Of a stretch of 64,000 nucleotides of DNA, positions 51,438 to 59,365 are shown piece after piece (positions within the stretch are counted from its first letter, which is position 1; each line of letters starts with the position of its first letter). Both the position numbers and the translations under genes were made by a program. Origin of the DNA: an uncultured Desulfovibrio sp. (GTDB lineage: Bacteria > Desulfobacterota > Desulfovibrionia > Desulfovibrionales > Desulfovibrionaceae); the NCBI GenBank assembly GCA_910587035.1, contig CAJUMQ010000010.1, positions 1 to 64,000 on the forward strand, written 5' to 3'. The notes beneath the pieces are model-generated. The model made no database searches, was not told where the DNA came from, and was given only the letters and a program-made list of their open reading frames with translations.

Positions 51438-52406
51438 TCAGGAATGCCTGCCAGGCTTGGCCGCCTGCTTCTTTTTATGCTGCAACATGGATACCGACTT
51501 CTGCTGGGTCTTCCTGGCTGCAACCGTGTTTTTTGCGCTCTTTACAGGTTTGTCGGAGGTATGATGGGCAACAGTGCGCACACGGTTTTTGGATGTGCTG
51601 ATGGCATTCTTTTTATTATGTGTGCCTTTTTTGGCCGCCACAGTCTTGGCCTGTTTGTCATTCTTTTTTACAACAGATTTGCCGGATTTTGTCTTTTTGG
51701 CCGCTTTTGCCGCAGCCTTTTTATTGCCGGCCCCTGCTTTGGATGCTGTCCTGGCAGATGTCTTGCGGGCAGATTTCACATCATTGGCGGCGACACTGGT
51801 TTTGGCGGCTGTCTGCATGCTGCGGGACGCCAGAAATTCGTCAAGCCTGCTCTCGGCCTGGGCCACAAGCTTGTCGGATGCGGAGATATTCACACGGCGC
51901 GCGCCAAGCAAGGTCTTGCTGAAATAGGGATCATCCAGAGAATTGATGCGCACTCTGGTGCGCTTGCGTGGGCTGTGGATGAATTTGCCATCGCCCACAT
52001 AGATGCCGGTATGATAGCCACGCTTGGGATGCCTGAAGGCGACAATGTCCCCAGCGCGCATGTCTTCAACATTCTTGATTTTCTGGCCCACCGTGGACTG
52101 TTCCCTGGCTGTGCGGGGCAGCTCCACGCCAATGCTGTTGTATGCCCATTTGACAAGCCCCGAACAGTCAAAACCAGCGCGGGAGGTGCCACCTAGAACA
52201 TATGGAGTGCCAATAGCGCTATGCGCCTTTTTAACCAGAGTCTGGCCTGTGGCGGGATCATTCTCCTTGAGGGCGGTTTCATAGTTATGCCAAAAACGCT
52301 CGGAACTTGCCTGCTCAGGAGTGACTGGAGCGTTTTTCTGGGTGGCGCAACCAAAAACAAGGGCTGACCCCAAAAGCAAAGCGCAAAGATTTAGGCATTT
52401 CCCCAT
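51438..52406 (-). CDS. NlpC/P60 peptidoglycan endopeptidase lipoprotein with basic tail
   Basis: 322 aa. A lipoprotein signal ends at GSALVFGCATQKN. The C40 domain (about residues 58-170) has the catalytic Cys in AGFDCSGLVKWAY, the His in YHTGIYVGDGKFIHS, and an upstream YVLGGTSRAG. These enzymes cut gamma-D-Glu-diaminopimelate bonds in stem peptides. Residues 200-322 are an alanine/lysine-rich low-complexity tail (KKAAAKAAKKTKSGK and similar), which should bind the acidic wall or membrane. Its own terminator follows. The neighbouring carboxypeptidase also has a basic tail. Confidence 0.8.
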   Translation of the reverse strand: MGKCLNLCALLLGSALVFGCATQKNAPVTPEQASSERFWHNYETALKENDPATGQTLVKKAHSAIGTPYVLGGTSRAGFDCSGLVKWAYNSIGVELPRTAREQSTVGQKIKNVEDMRAGDIVAFRHPKRGYHTGIYVGDGKFIHSPRKRTRVRINSLDDPYFSKTLLGARRVNISASDKLVAQAESRLDEFLASRSMQTAAKTSVAANDVKSARKTSARTASKAGAGNKKAAAKAAKKTKSGKSVVKKNDKQAKTVAAKKGTHNKKNAISTSKNRVRTVAHHTSDKPVKSAKNTVAARKTQQKSVSMLQHKKKQAAKPGRHS

Positions 52407-52469
52407 ATGTAACCTCCTGAGGTAAAATGAACCGCAAAATTATTCGTTTACCGGGACTGGCGTGAAAAA

Positions 52470-52835
52470 TCAGGTCGTGGCGTCTAGTAGAGTCCCAAGG
52501 TTGGCATCAAGAGTTTCAATTACTTTCACATTGGCCGCAAAAGCGTGCTCATTGCGAATCATAAGAGTAAATTCTTTAGCAAGTTCTGTGCCACTTGGCC
52601 GTTTTATATTATTATCGGACAGCTCGCGCATTTCATTAGCTTCAAGACCAGAGGAATCTTTTCTTATGGCATCCATACGCACCCCCTGGCCGCCGGGGCC
52701 GGTGGCATAGTCTGCACGCAGAGGCTGAAATCCCTCTGTGGATACATTGGCAATATTATGGGCAGAAGTCTGAATGCCGCCAGAAAAGACGTCCAGAGCG
52801 CCAGTTGCCAGATTCAGGCCTGAAATGCCATTCAT
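52470..52835 (-). CDS. Short FlgC-like flagellar rod protein
   Basis: 121 aa. The N-terminal block TGALDVFSGGIQTSAHNIANVSTEGFQPL is the conserved rod-protein signature, with NIANV, and the C-terminal block NVKVIETLDANLGTLL matches the distal rod helix. Typical FlgC is about 140 aa; here the middle is short, and the two ends are joined by LAKEFTLMIRNEHAFAA. AGAGG lies before the ATG. It is not in an obvious flagellar operon; the NlpC/P60 gene follows by 63 bases. It may be a divergent rod component or a relic paralogue. Confidence 0.7.
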   Translation of the reverse strand: MNGISGLNLATGALDVFSGGIQTSAHNIANVSTEGFQPLRADYATGPGGQGVRMDAIRKDSSGLEANEMRELSDNNIKRPSGTELAKEFTLMIRNEHAFAANVKVIETLDANLGTLLDATT

Positions 52836-52916
52836 GATGTCCTCTTGATGGGTGCTTATAGCACAGTAAATATGAATTGCAAAGTCATTTTACACATCGA
52901 AAATACGGCAGACAGC

Positions 52917-54050
52917 TCAGCTTCTGTTGGCTCTGGAGTTGTGTCTGGCGGCATGGGACTTGCGTTTGCTTGCCCCATTGCCGGACTGGGCGGCTGCCCT
53001 GGCTGGGGTGGAGCCAACCTTGCCGCGCACGGATTTTGGCATGGGCAATGATGAGCAGCGCAGGCCCGAGCTGCGTGGCCTGGCCTTTCTGGCGGCTGCA
53101 AGCCTGGCACTGACGGCCCTTTTCTTCAGTAGACCAAACTCCCTGCCTGTTTTCAGGGGGTCGACGCGCTTTGCGTCAAAGGGAATGTTGTCCAGTGCCG
53201 CGGTGACGGAGACCGCGCCATTATCGCAAACCATAAAACCCGCATCCAGCAGCCGGCAGGCCTCGCCGCCGCGGGCGAAGATATCTGGCGCGCCCAGAAT
53301 GACGGCAAGCAGCCTTTTGCCACCCTTGCTGGCGGTGAAGATAAGGTTGTAGCCAGAGGCGCGGATCCAGCCGGTTTTCAGTCCATCGGCGCCTTCATAC
53401 TGGCCCAGAAGAGGATTTTTGTTCCATGTGGTATAATTGCCATGGGTCAGGGTGCGCTGATTGTGCATCTCCAGGGCATTGGGATGGGCCTTAAGATAGG
53501 CCCTGGCAACGGCGAGCATGTCTCTGGCTGTTGTGTACTGCCCCTCAGCCGGCAAACCATGCGGATTGACAAAGTTGCTGTCGCGCATGCCCAGCTCCCT
53601 TGCGCGGGCATTCATCATTTTTACAAATGCAGGCACAGACCCGCCTACCAGCTCGGCAATGGCATGGCTTGCATCATTGCCAGAGGATACGGCCATGCCC
53701 AGGAGCAGCCTTTCAACAGGCACTGTCTCGCCAGCCCTGAGACCCATGCTGGAGCCACCGGCATTGGCCGCATCCTTGCTGATTTGCACCTGCGTATCCA
53801 GGCGAGCATGACCAGCCTTGATAAAATCCATGGCCAGGAACATGGAGAGGACCTTGGTCAGGGATGCAGGTGGAATGCGCTGATCCACATTTTGCTCAAA
53901 AAGTATGGCGTCATTATCCAGATCGTAGACTATTGCGGAACAGACCCCGACAAAACTGTCGGGAGGAACAGCCGGCGCGGCATGGCTTCTGGTGGCAACC
54001 GTCAAAAAACTGACCAAAAGAACCGGTAATATAAATGCATATCTCTTCAT
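52917..54050 (-). CDS. D-alanyl-D-alanine carboxypeptidase (DacF/PBP5-like) with basic tail
   Basis: 377 aa with a Sec signal peptide (YAFILPVLLVSFLTVAT ... HAAPA). Active-site motifs: SxxK in RIPPASLTKVLSMFLA (about residue 60), SxN in AVSSGNDASHAIAEL (about residue 122) and KTG in GLKTGWIRASGYNLIF (about residue 226). It trims the terminal D-Ala of peptidoglycan pentapeptides in the periplasm. The usual C-terminal beta domain is replaced by about 90 residues, of which the last 60 are Arg/Lys/Ala/Ser rich, so it lacks the amphipathic PBP5 membrane anchor. The gene lies 81 bases before the FlgC-like gene. Confidence 0.85.
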   Translation of the reverse strand: MKRYAFILPVLLVSFLTVATRSHAAPAVPPDSFVGVCSAIVYDLDNDAILFEQNVDQRIPPASLTKVLSMFLAMDFIKAGHARLDTQVQISKDAANAGGSSMGLRAGETVPVERLLLGMAVSSGNDASHAIAELVGGSVPAFVKMMNARARELGMRDSNFVNPHGLPAEGQYTTARDMLAVARAYLKAHPNALEMHNQRTLTHGNYTTWNKNPLLGQYEGADGLKTGWIRASGYNLIFTASKGGKRLLAVILGAPDIFARGGEACRLLDAGFMVCDNGAVSVTAALDNIPFDAKRVDPLKTGREFGLLKKRAVSARLAAARKARPRSSGLRCSSLPMPKSVRGKVGSTPARAAAQSGNGASKRKSHAARHNSRANRS

Positions 54051-54329
54051 GTATTTCCCGCCTGTTTACCAAATCGGCATCGCTAAAATGAGAGAAGAAG
54101 TTCAACCTTGTGGCAAAAAAGCCAGCCAATGCCGCCGGGGAAAAGCATCATTCAATGGCATAGGCAATAGCGGCGCAAAACCTGACACGGATATTAAAAA
54201 TTAATAAAACCGCAGGTTTGCCATTACCTTTGTGAATGTCTGTTTTAATTGTATAGCCAATGAGGCAGGGGCGCGCAAGGCAAAATTTTTGCACGCAAAA
54301 ACACATGCCCAATGCCCAGGCGGCAGGAG

Positions 54330-55412
54330 TCAGTCAATAATTTTTACTGGCAGACCGGGAGCAAGGCGCACCTGCCCTTCCACAATGATCTTTTGGCCTG
54401 GTTGCAAATCCGATTCCAGCACGCTTTTGCCTTCGCTTTCAAAAAGCACCTTCACCTTGTGATAGCTGGCATGTCCATCATCATCGGCCACATAGACAAA
54501 GGCCTCGTTTCTGCCTGGCAAAATTGCGCGGGATGGCACAACCAGGGCATCCTGGACTATGCCGAGAGGCAGGCGCACCTCCACAAACTGTCCCGGCCAT
54601 AGCTTGCGGTTTTCATTGGCGAATATGCCGCGCAGGCGGATGGTGCCCGTATTTGTGTCCACATTGTTATCCACAAGCATGAGCTTGCCCTTTTGCGGAG
54701 TACCTCCAGTGGGCTTGGCGGTAAGCTCCACATCTCCGCTGGCCATGTGTTCCATTATGGCCTGCAGATGCTCCTCCGGAACCGAGAAGGTCACATAACA
54801 GGGGGAGATTGTGTCAATACTGGCAATTGGCGTGGCGTCGCTGCTTTTGACCATATTGCCCTTGTCCACCTGAAGAGCGCCGATGCGCCCGCTAATGGGA
54901 GCAATGACAGTGCAGTAGGACAAGTCAAGGGCCGCGCTTTCCATGGCTGCCCGGTCGGACTGTACAGTGGCCCGCAGGGCTGCCGCATCGGTGGCCGTTT
55001 GCTCAAAGGCCTCCCTGCTCACATAGCCGCCAGTGACAAGTTTGGAATAGCGTCTGCGGTCATCGGCGGCCTTGGCCAGCTGCGCCTCGGATTTGGCCAG
55101 CGCGCCTTTTTTCTCCCTGAGGGCAGCCTCATAGGGCCTGGGATCAATCTGAATGAGGGGCTGGCCGGCGCTGACATCCTGCCCCTCCCTGAAATTGACG
55201 CTCTGGATCTCACCGGCAACCCTGGGAACCAGACCCACGGACGCGGACGCGCGCACATTGCCCACAGCCTGAATTGTTCTGGAAACAGTCTCGCTTGTCG
55301 CAGGCGCCACATGCACAGGCGCGGCGGCAGCCTGCTGGCTGGCCTCATCACCGCGGGAACAGGCGCCAGACAAAATCATAGCCATAATTAATAAAAGACA
55401 GATTCTCCGCAT
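54330..55412 (-). CDS. RND efflux periplasmic adaptor without a neighbouring pump
   Basis: 360 aa from the ATG at 55412 (GGAGGGG site upstream; the frame start at 55442 is not needed). Lipoprotein signal ends at MAMILSGACSRGDE. The order is VHVAPATSETVSRTIQAVG, lipoyl half VPRVAGEIQSVNFREGQDVSAG, an alpha-hairpin starting RPYEAALREKKGALAKSEAQ, second lipoyl half TVIAPISGRIGALQVDKGN, and the barrel NTGTIRLRGIFANENR. The MdtA/MexA pattern is clear. The MdtBC-like pump genes lie 5 kb away with other genes between, so this adaptor could serve them or another pump. Confidence 0.85.
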   Translation of the reverse strand: MRRICLLLIMAMILSGACSRGDEASQQAAAAPVHVAPATSETVSRTIQAVGNVRASASVGLVPRVAGEIQSVNFREGQDVSAGQPLIQIDPRPYEAALREKKGALAKSEAQLAKAADDRRRYSKLVTGGYVSREAFEQTATDAAALRATVQSDRAAMESAALDLSYCTVIAPISGRIGALQVDKGNMVKSSDATPIASIDTISPCYVTFSVPEEHLQAIMEHMASGDVELTAKPTGGTPQKGKLMLVDNNVDTNTGTIRLRGIFANENRKLWPGQFVEVRLPLGIVQDALVVPSRAILPGRNEAFVYVADDDGHASYHKVKVLFESEGKSVLESDLQPGQKIIVEGQVRLAPGLPVKIID

Positions 55413-55546
55413 TTCCCCTCCATCATAAGGGCCGGATGCCATGTGCCGGCGCTACCGTGTTAGTAATGGCCTGAAAGTTGCAATATGACCCGTATGCGCG
55501 GCCATGCCGCCAAAATCATAACAACCTGTTCTGGATGACAAGTGAC

Positions 55547-55705
55547 ATGGAAGAAAAATCAGAGATATGCAACTCATGTGCCGTTGCCAACGATGACGAC
55601 ATAATGACGGACAAAATTAAACTTCTTGAAATATCCGAAGCCATCAATGAGCTGGACAGCAAACTGACGGATCTGGAGATCGCCCTGAATATCAATCAGC
55701 GCTAG
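55547..55705 (+). CDS. Possible small protein with a coiled-coil C-terminus
   Basis: 52 aa from the ATG at 55547; ATG 55535 is also possible. No good ribosome site is seen, so this is a weak call. The N-terminus has a CNSC pair (ICNSCAVANDD) and the rest is a leucine/isoleucine heptad-like helix, LLEISEAINELDSKLTDLEIAL. It lies between the adaptor gene (divergent) and the next small gene, which follows by 81 bases. No family recognised. Confidence 0.35.
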   Translation: MEEKSEICNSCAVANDDDIMTDKIKLLEISEAINELDSKLTDLEIALNINQR

Positions 55706-55786
55706 CCACCCGGCTTCAGCCTTTTGCAATGATCGCCAGCCAATTGACAAGCCATGCCGCAAATGCGGCAAGCGGGGGGAAGCAAA

Positions 55787-56155
55787 ATGCAAATACTTAA
55801 AGCATATGCCGCAGGGTCGGCAACCGGCAGCCACGGTTTTGGTATGCGTGGCGGCAGAAATGCGGCCTACGACATGGCTACGGGCAAGGCCCAGCTCAAG
55901 TCCAGCGGTGACAGCTTAAGCCTTTCCGATGAGGCTATGGAAATGCTCCTCACCGGGGGCGCAAGCACCCTTTCAGCCTGTCCCCAGGATGCAACATATG
56001 ATCAGTCCGGTCACATGACGCGCCAGTTTGACAATCTTCAGAATGATCTGCGCCGTTTGGCCAGCCAATTCAGGGCTACTGCCGGCGGTGCCGGAATGCT
56101 GGGCAGGCTGAACACCATGCAGTCACAGGTGGCGGCCATCAGGGCGCAGGTTTAG
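55787..56155 (+). CDS. Small protein of unknown function with a helical C-terminus
   Basis: 122 aa from the ATG at 55787, which has a strong GGGGGGAAG site upstream. The N-terminal 40 residues are glycine-rich and flexible (AAGSATGSHGFGMRGGR), the middle has LSLSDEAMEMLLTGGA, and the last 40 residues form a helix, RQFDNLQNDLRRLASQFRAT, resembling a coiled-coil. No signal peptide, membrane segment or motif. It is convergent with queD, with three bases between the stops. A surface or flagellar accessory role is only a guess. Confidence 0.5.
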   Translation: MQILKAYAAGSATGSHGFGMRGGRNAAYDMATGKAQLKSSGDSLSLSDEAMEMLLTGGASTLSACPQDATYDQSGHMTRQFDNLQNDLRRLASQFRATAGGAGMLGRLNTMQSQVAAIRAQV

Positions 56156-56158
56156 CTT

Positions 56159-56551
56159 TCATTCCATATAGCTGGCGCTTTGTCCCGGCTTTTCGGAAAC
56201 CTTCACGCTGACCATTTGCACAGTACCGGCGGCAGGCGAATCCTCCAGTTTGAGTTTCATCTGCCGCCAGATATGGCGCGCAAGGTTTTCCGAACTGGGA
56301 TTGATCCGGTCAAATGGCGCATCGTCGTTAAGCATTTTATGATCCAGCTCATCCAGGGTATCCTTGAGCATGCGCCGCAAAATTTTAAAATCAATCAGAA
56401 TTTCCGTCTTTTCATCAAGCCTGGAGCCCGCAACGCAAACGGCCACTGCGAAATTATGGCCATGGGGCCGCTCGCACTTGCCCTGATAGTTTCTCAGGGC
56501 ATGGGCGGATGAAAAATCCCCGGTCACCTCAAGTTGCCAGATGCCGCTCAT
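56159..56551 (-). CDS. queD: 6-carboxytetrahydropterin synthase (QueD)
   Basis: 130 aa from the ATG at 56551, which overlaps the upstream small gene by four bases (ATGA). The zinc-binding histidines are in FSSAHAL and RPHGHNFAVAV, with the catalytic Cys in GKCERPHGHN, the catalytic His in ELDHKMLND and the substrate Glu in SSENLARHIW. QueD converts dihydroneopterin triphosphate to 6-carboxytetrahydropterin, the second step of queuosine synthesis. The gluQ gene at 50429 modifies the queuosine-containing tRNA and supports this role. The remaining que genes lie outside the window. Confidence 0.88.
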   Translation of the reverse strand: MSGIWQLEVTGDFSSAHALRNYQGKCERPHGHNFAVAVCVAGSRLDEKTEILIDFKILRRMLKDTLDELDHKMLNDDAPFDRINPSSENLARHIWRQMKLKLEDSPAAGTVQMVSVKVSEKPGQSASYME

Positions 56552-56730
56552 ATCAGTATCCACCACATGGCAATGGCCGAAATGGCCACCACAACCATGG
56601 CAAGCACAATGCGCACATGCTGGTTGCAGGTAAAGGGGGACTTCTCCTCCACCGGCACAAGACCTTCAGCTTCCTGCTCCTCATCGGCCTTTGGCACAAA
56701 CATCCTCTGAATCCAGCCCCACGCAGACAT
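56548..56730 (-). CDS. Small C-tail-anchored membrane protein overlapping queD
   Basis: 60 aa. A soluble N-terminus (about 38 residues, acidic: FVPKADEEQEAEGLVPVEE) is followed by one membrane segment, IVLAMVVVAISAIAMWWILI, at the very C-terminus. AGGTGG lies before the ATG. The stop codon overlaps the queD start, so the two are translationally coupled. No family recognised; the cysteine in FTCNQHVR may matter. A queuosine-related role is only suggested by the overlap. Confidence 0.6.
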   Translation of the reverse strand: MSAWGWIQRMFVPKADEEQEAEGLVPVEEKSPFTCNQHVRIVLAMVVVAISAIAMWWILI

Positions 56731-56928
56731 GGGCCACCTGCCTTCGTATATCTTTTAGAGTTTTTAAAAGATTACCAGACTGGCAATTTTTGTCAAAACG
56801 CCATTTTGCCCAACCATTTTTGCGCCGCCTGGCCTGTCGCACTTGCCAGCCGCGGGCTGCCGGCATAAAGTAGGGGCGCGTCTGCATTAGGCAGCCCCGT
56901 GCAGCAACCAACTTTGAGGAGAAATATA

Positions 56929-57783
56929 ATGCGCTGGCAAAACCGCGCTGAAAGCGAAAATGTAGAGGATCGCCGCAGCCAGGGTCCCATGGGCATACGC
57001 GGCATCCCGATAGGTGGCAAAACCGGCGCCATATTGCTCGTGGTGGTTCTGGTTGCAGGTTATTTTGGCTACGACCTCACACCTCTTTTGACCGGCATGA
57101 GTGGTGGCTCTGTTGTTTCCTCGCCCCAGCCGCAATCCGATGGCGACGATGAGCTGGCAAAATTCACCAAAGTTGCCCTGCGCACAACAGAGGACACATG
57201 GAGCCAGATCTTTCGCGAAGCCGGCAGGGAATACTCCCCGGCCGTGCTGGTTCTCTACAGTGGTGCCACCGAAACCGCCTGCGGCTACGGGCAGAGTGCC
57301 ATGGGTCCTTTCTATTGCCCTGCCGATCACAAGGTTTATATTGATCTCTCCTTCTATAACGATATGGAACGCAGGATGGGAGGCGGGGGCGATTTTGCCC
57401 TGGGATACGTGCTGGCCCACGAAATTGGCCATCATGTGCAGAATCAGCTCGGCATAACCGATGAGGTGCGCCGCAGGCAAAGCGAGGTCTCAAAAAGCGA
57501 TGCCAACAAGATATCCGTCCTGAATGAGCTTCAGGCTGACTGTCTGGCCGGTGTGTGGGGCCACAATATGAACAGGCAGGGCATCCTTGAAAAAGGGGAT
57601 CTTGAAGAGGCACTCAATACCGCTTCCGCCATAGGCGATGACCGGCTGCAGAAACAGAGCATGGGTCGGGTGGTGCCAGACAGCTTTACCCATGGCACGT
57701 CCAGGCAACGCCTGACATGGTTTCGCCGAGGTTTTGACAGTGGCGACCCTGGCCAGTGCAACACCTTTGCCGGCGGCAACTGA
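56929..57783 (+). CDS. YpfJ-type neutral zinc metallopeptidase, membrane-anchored
   Basis: 284 aa from the ATG at 56929 with GAGGAG upstream (an earlier in-frame start at 56899 is less likely). One membrane segment near residues 33-52 (GAILLVVVLVAGYFGYDL) leaves a large periplasmic domain. The family signatures are GYGQSAMGPFYCPADHKVYID, the HExxH zinc motif in LAHEIGHHVQNQLGI (about residue 165), LQADCLAGVWGH with the third ligand, and DSFTHGTSRQRLTWFRRGFD. It is a zinc-dependent protease of the KPN_02809/YpfJ group, whose targets are unknown. HisI follows by 9 bases. Confidence 0.85.
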   Translation: MRWQNRAESENVEDRRSQGPMGIRGIPIGGKTGAILLVVVLVAGYFGYDLTPLLTGMSGGSVVSSPQPQSDGDDELAKFTKVALRTTEDTWSQIFREAGREYSPAVLVLYSGATETACGYGQSAMGPFYCPADHKVYIDLSFYNDMERRMGGGGDFALGYVLAHEIGHHVQNQLGITDEVRRRQSEVSKSDANKISVLNELQADCLAGVWGHNMNRQGILEKGDLEEALNTASAIGDDRLQKQSMGRVVPDSFTHGTSRQRLTWFRRGFDSGDPGQCNTFAGGN

Positions 57784-57792
57784 GTGGGCCCC

Positions 57793-58221
57793 ATGCAGAA
57801 CTACATGGAACAGCCTTTTGAGCCCGATTTCAGCCGTGGCTTGCTGCCGGCCATTGTCCAGGATGTCAATAATGGCGAGGTTCTGATGCTTGCCTGGATG
57901 AACAGTGAAGCCTGGCAAAAATGCCTGGACAGCGGCGAGGCGCATTTTTATAGCCGCAGCCGCCAAAAGTTGTGGCACAAGGGCGAAACATCTGGACATG
58001 TGCAAAAAATTGCCGCAATCCGCCTTGATTGTGACAGTGACGCCATCCTGCTGATTGTGGATCAGGTAGGTGGCGCTGCCTGCCACACTGGCCATGCCTC
58101 ATGCTTTTTCCGGGAGCTGAAAAACGGCTCCCTCCGCCCCTGCTCCCCCCTTGTCTTTGATCCGGCCAAAGTTTACGGCAGCCAGGCGGATCATTCCACC
58201 AGCGCCATTAAAAAGGTATAG
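57793..58221 (+). CDS. hisI: Phosphoribosyl-AMP cyclohydrolase
   Basis: 142 aa from the ATG at 57793, with GTG 57784 and ATG 57805 also possible. Full HisI motifs: VLMLAWMNSEAWQKCLDSGE, YSRSRQKLWHKGETSGH, the magnesium site DCDSDAILLIVDQ with three Asp residues, and the zinc site ACHTGHASCFF. It opens the purine ring of phosphoribosyl-AMP, the third step of histidine synthesis. HisE is not fused. The gene sits 9 bases after the metallopeptidase gene and three bases before hisG, so hisI and hisG are coupled. Confidence 0.92.
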   Translation: MQNYMEQPFEPDFSRGLLPAIVQDVNNGEVLMLAWMNSEAWQKCLDSGEAHFYSRSRQKLWHKGETSGHVQKIAAIRLDCDSDAILLIVDQVGGAACHTGHASCFFRELKNGSLRPCSPLVFDPAKVYGSQADHSTSAIKKV

Positions 58222-58224
58222 ATA

Positions 58225-59112
58225 ATGACAGCAGAGAATTGCCTCAAGCTTGGCCTGCCCAAGGGTTCCCTGGAGGAGGCCACCATTTCCCTCTTTGAAC
58301 GCGCAGGCTGGAAAATTCGCAAACATGCCCGCAACTACTTTCCCGAAATCAATGACCCGGCCATAAAAGTCTCCCTGTGCCGGGTGCAGGAAATAGGCGG
58401 CTATGTGGCAAAGGGCATTCTGGATGCCGGCATCACCGGTCTTGACTGGCTGGATGAGAGCGGCCATGCATCCGATGTCGTGCATCTTGCGGATCTTGTC
58501 TATTCCAAAAACTCAAACCGCCCCTGCCGCTGGGTTCTGGCTGTGGCAGGAGATTCGCCATGGCAAAAGCCACAGGATCTGCGGGGCAGGCGCATCGCCA
58601 CAGAGCTGCAAGGTCTCACCAGACGCTACTTTGACAATCTTGGTATAGATGCCGAAATTTTTTATTCCTATGGCGCCACGGAGGCCAAGGTTGTGGAGGG
58701 GCTGGCTGACGGCATCGTGGAAGTTACGGAAACCGGAGCCACCATCAGCGCCCATGGCCTGAAGATTATCGACGAAGTGATGATCTCACACCCTGTTCTC
58801 ATTGCCAGCAGTCGAACCATGGCCAATGCGGCAAAAAAGGCCAAACTGGAGCAGATTACCCTCCTTCTGCAGGGGGCGCTCAGGGCCGAGCATCTTGTGG
58901 CACTGAAGATGAACGCTCCATCTGACCGCCTGAACGACATTCTGGAAATGTTGCCGGCGCTGACATCCCCCACCATTTCCCCTTTAAAAGATGCGCGCTG
59001 GCTGTCTCTTGAAACGGTGGTGGATACGGAGATTGTGCGCGATCTCATACCGGCTTTGCGCAAGGCTGGCGCCGAGGGCATTATTGAATACGCCCTGAAC
59101 AAGGTTATATGA
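58225..59112 (+). CDS. hisG: ATP phosphoribosyltransferase, long form
   Basis: 295 aa, the long HisG type with its own regulatory C-terminal domain, so no HisZ is needed. LGLPKGSLEEATISLFERAG at the start, ITGLDWLDESG, the phosphate loop VEGLADGIVEVTETGATISAH (about residue 155), and the C-terminal ACT-like region KMNAPSDRLNDILEMLPALTSPTISPL, which binds histidine for feedback control. It joins ATP and PRPP in the first step of histidine synthesis. The pair hisI-hisG is away from the other his genes. AAAAGG lies before the ATG. Confidence 0.93.
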   Translation: MTAENCLKLGLPKGSLEEATISLFERAGWKIRKHARNYFPEINDPAIKVSLCRVQEIGGYVAKGILDAGITGLDWLDESGHASDVVHLADLVYSKNSNRPCRWVLAVAGDSPWQKPQDLRGRRIATELQGLTRRYFDNLGIDAEIFYSYGATEAKVVEGLADGIVEVTETGATISAHGLKIIDEVMISHPVLIASSRTMANAAKKAKLEQITLLLQGALRAEHLVALKMNAPSDRLNDILEMLPALTSPTISPLKDARWLSLETVVDTEIVRDLIPALRKAGAEGIIEYALNKVI

Positions 59113-59132
59113 GGCGCCCTTTATGACATTTA

Positions 59133-59170
59133 CTGAATGAAAATATCTATTTTTAGATATTTTCATTCAG
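59133..59170 (+). terminator. 17-bp perfect hairpin after hisG
   Basis: CTGAATGAAAATATCTA (59133-59149) and TAGATATTTTCATTCAG (59154-59170) are fully complementary around a TTTT loop, 20 bases after the hisG stop. It has no T run after the stem, so it may serve as mRNA end-protection as well as termination. Confidence 0.6.
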
Positions 59171-59214
59171 TTCGCTGTCTGCATTTCAGCAGCGCAGGTG
59201 CTGCTTTATTTTCG

Positions 59215-59250
59215 GCTCTGGCAGCTGCTTTCGCATCCGCCAGAGCTTTT
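59215..59250 (+). terminator. Second terminator-like hairpin after hisG
   Basis: GCTCTGGC (59215-59222) pairs with GCCAGAGC (59239-59246), followed by TTTT. Confidence 0.6.
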
Positions 59251-59273
59251 ACGCAATTTCATGATTAAAGCGC

Positions 59274-59365
59274 CTAGTGAGTGGTTTTTGCTTTGCTCAC
59301 GCCGCCGCTGGCGGCGCGCAATCCCTAATCGGGATTGCGACTATTGTCGCTTGACGCGACACTAG
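59274..59365. repeat. Four adjacent hairpins enclosed by an outer stem
   Basis: The outer arms CTAGTG (59274-59279) and CACTAG (59360-59365) enclose GTGAG/CTCAC (59277-59300), CGCCGCC/GGCGGCG (59300-59316), CGCAATCCC/GGGATTGCG (59317-59339) and TGTCGC/GCGACA (59345-59361). The EFR1 stop codon lies inside the right outer arm. The outer pairing and two of the inner ones share bases, so not all can form together. Confidence 0.6.

Larger units (their letters stand above)
59113..59361. other. Structured intergenic region after hisG
   Basis: 249 bases between the convergent hisG and EFR1 genes hold no gene but a series of hairpins: a 17-bp palindrome (59133-59170), a terminator-like stem (59215-59250) and a four-hairpin cluster closed by an outer stem (59274-59365). 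Confidence 0.75.

Noticed and set aside
54090..54140. Sigma-54 promoter before the carboxypeptidase gene
   Set aside because: GG and GC elements are present on the minus strand but the spacing is 11 bases instead of 10.
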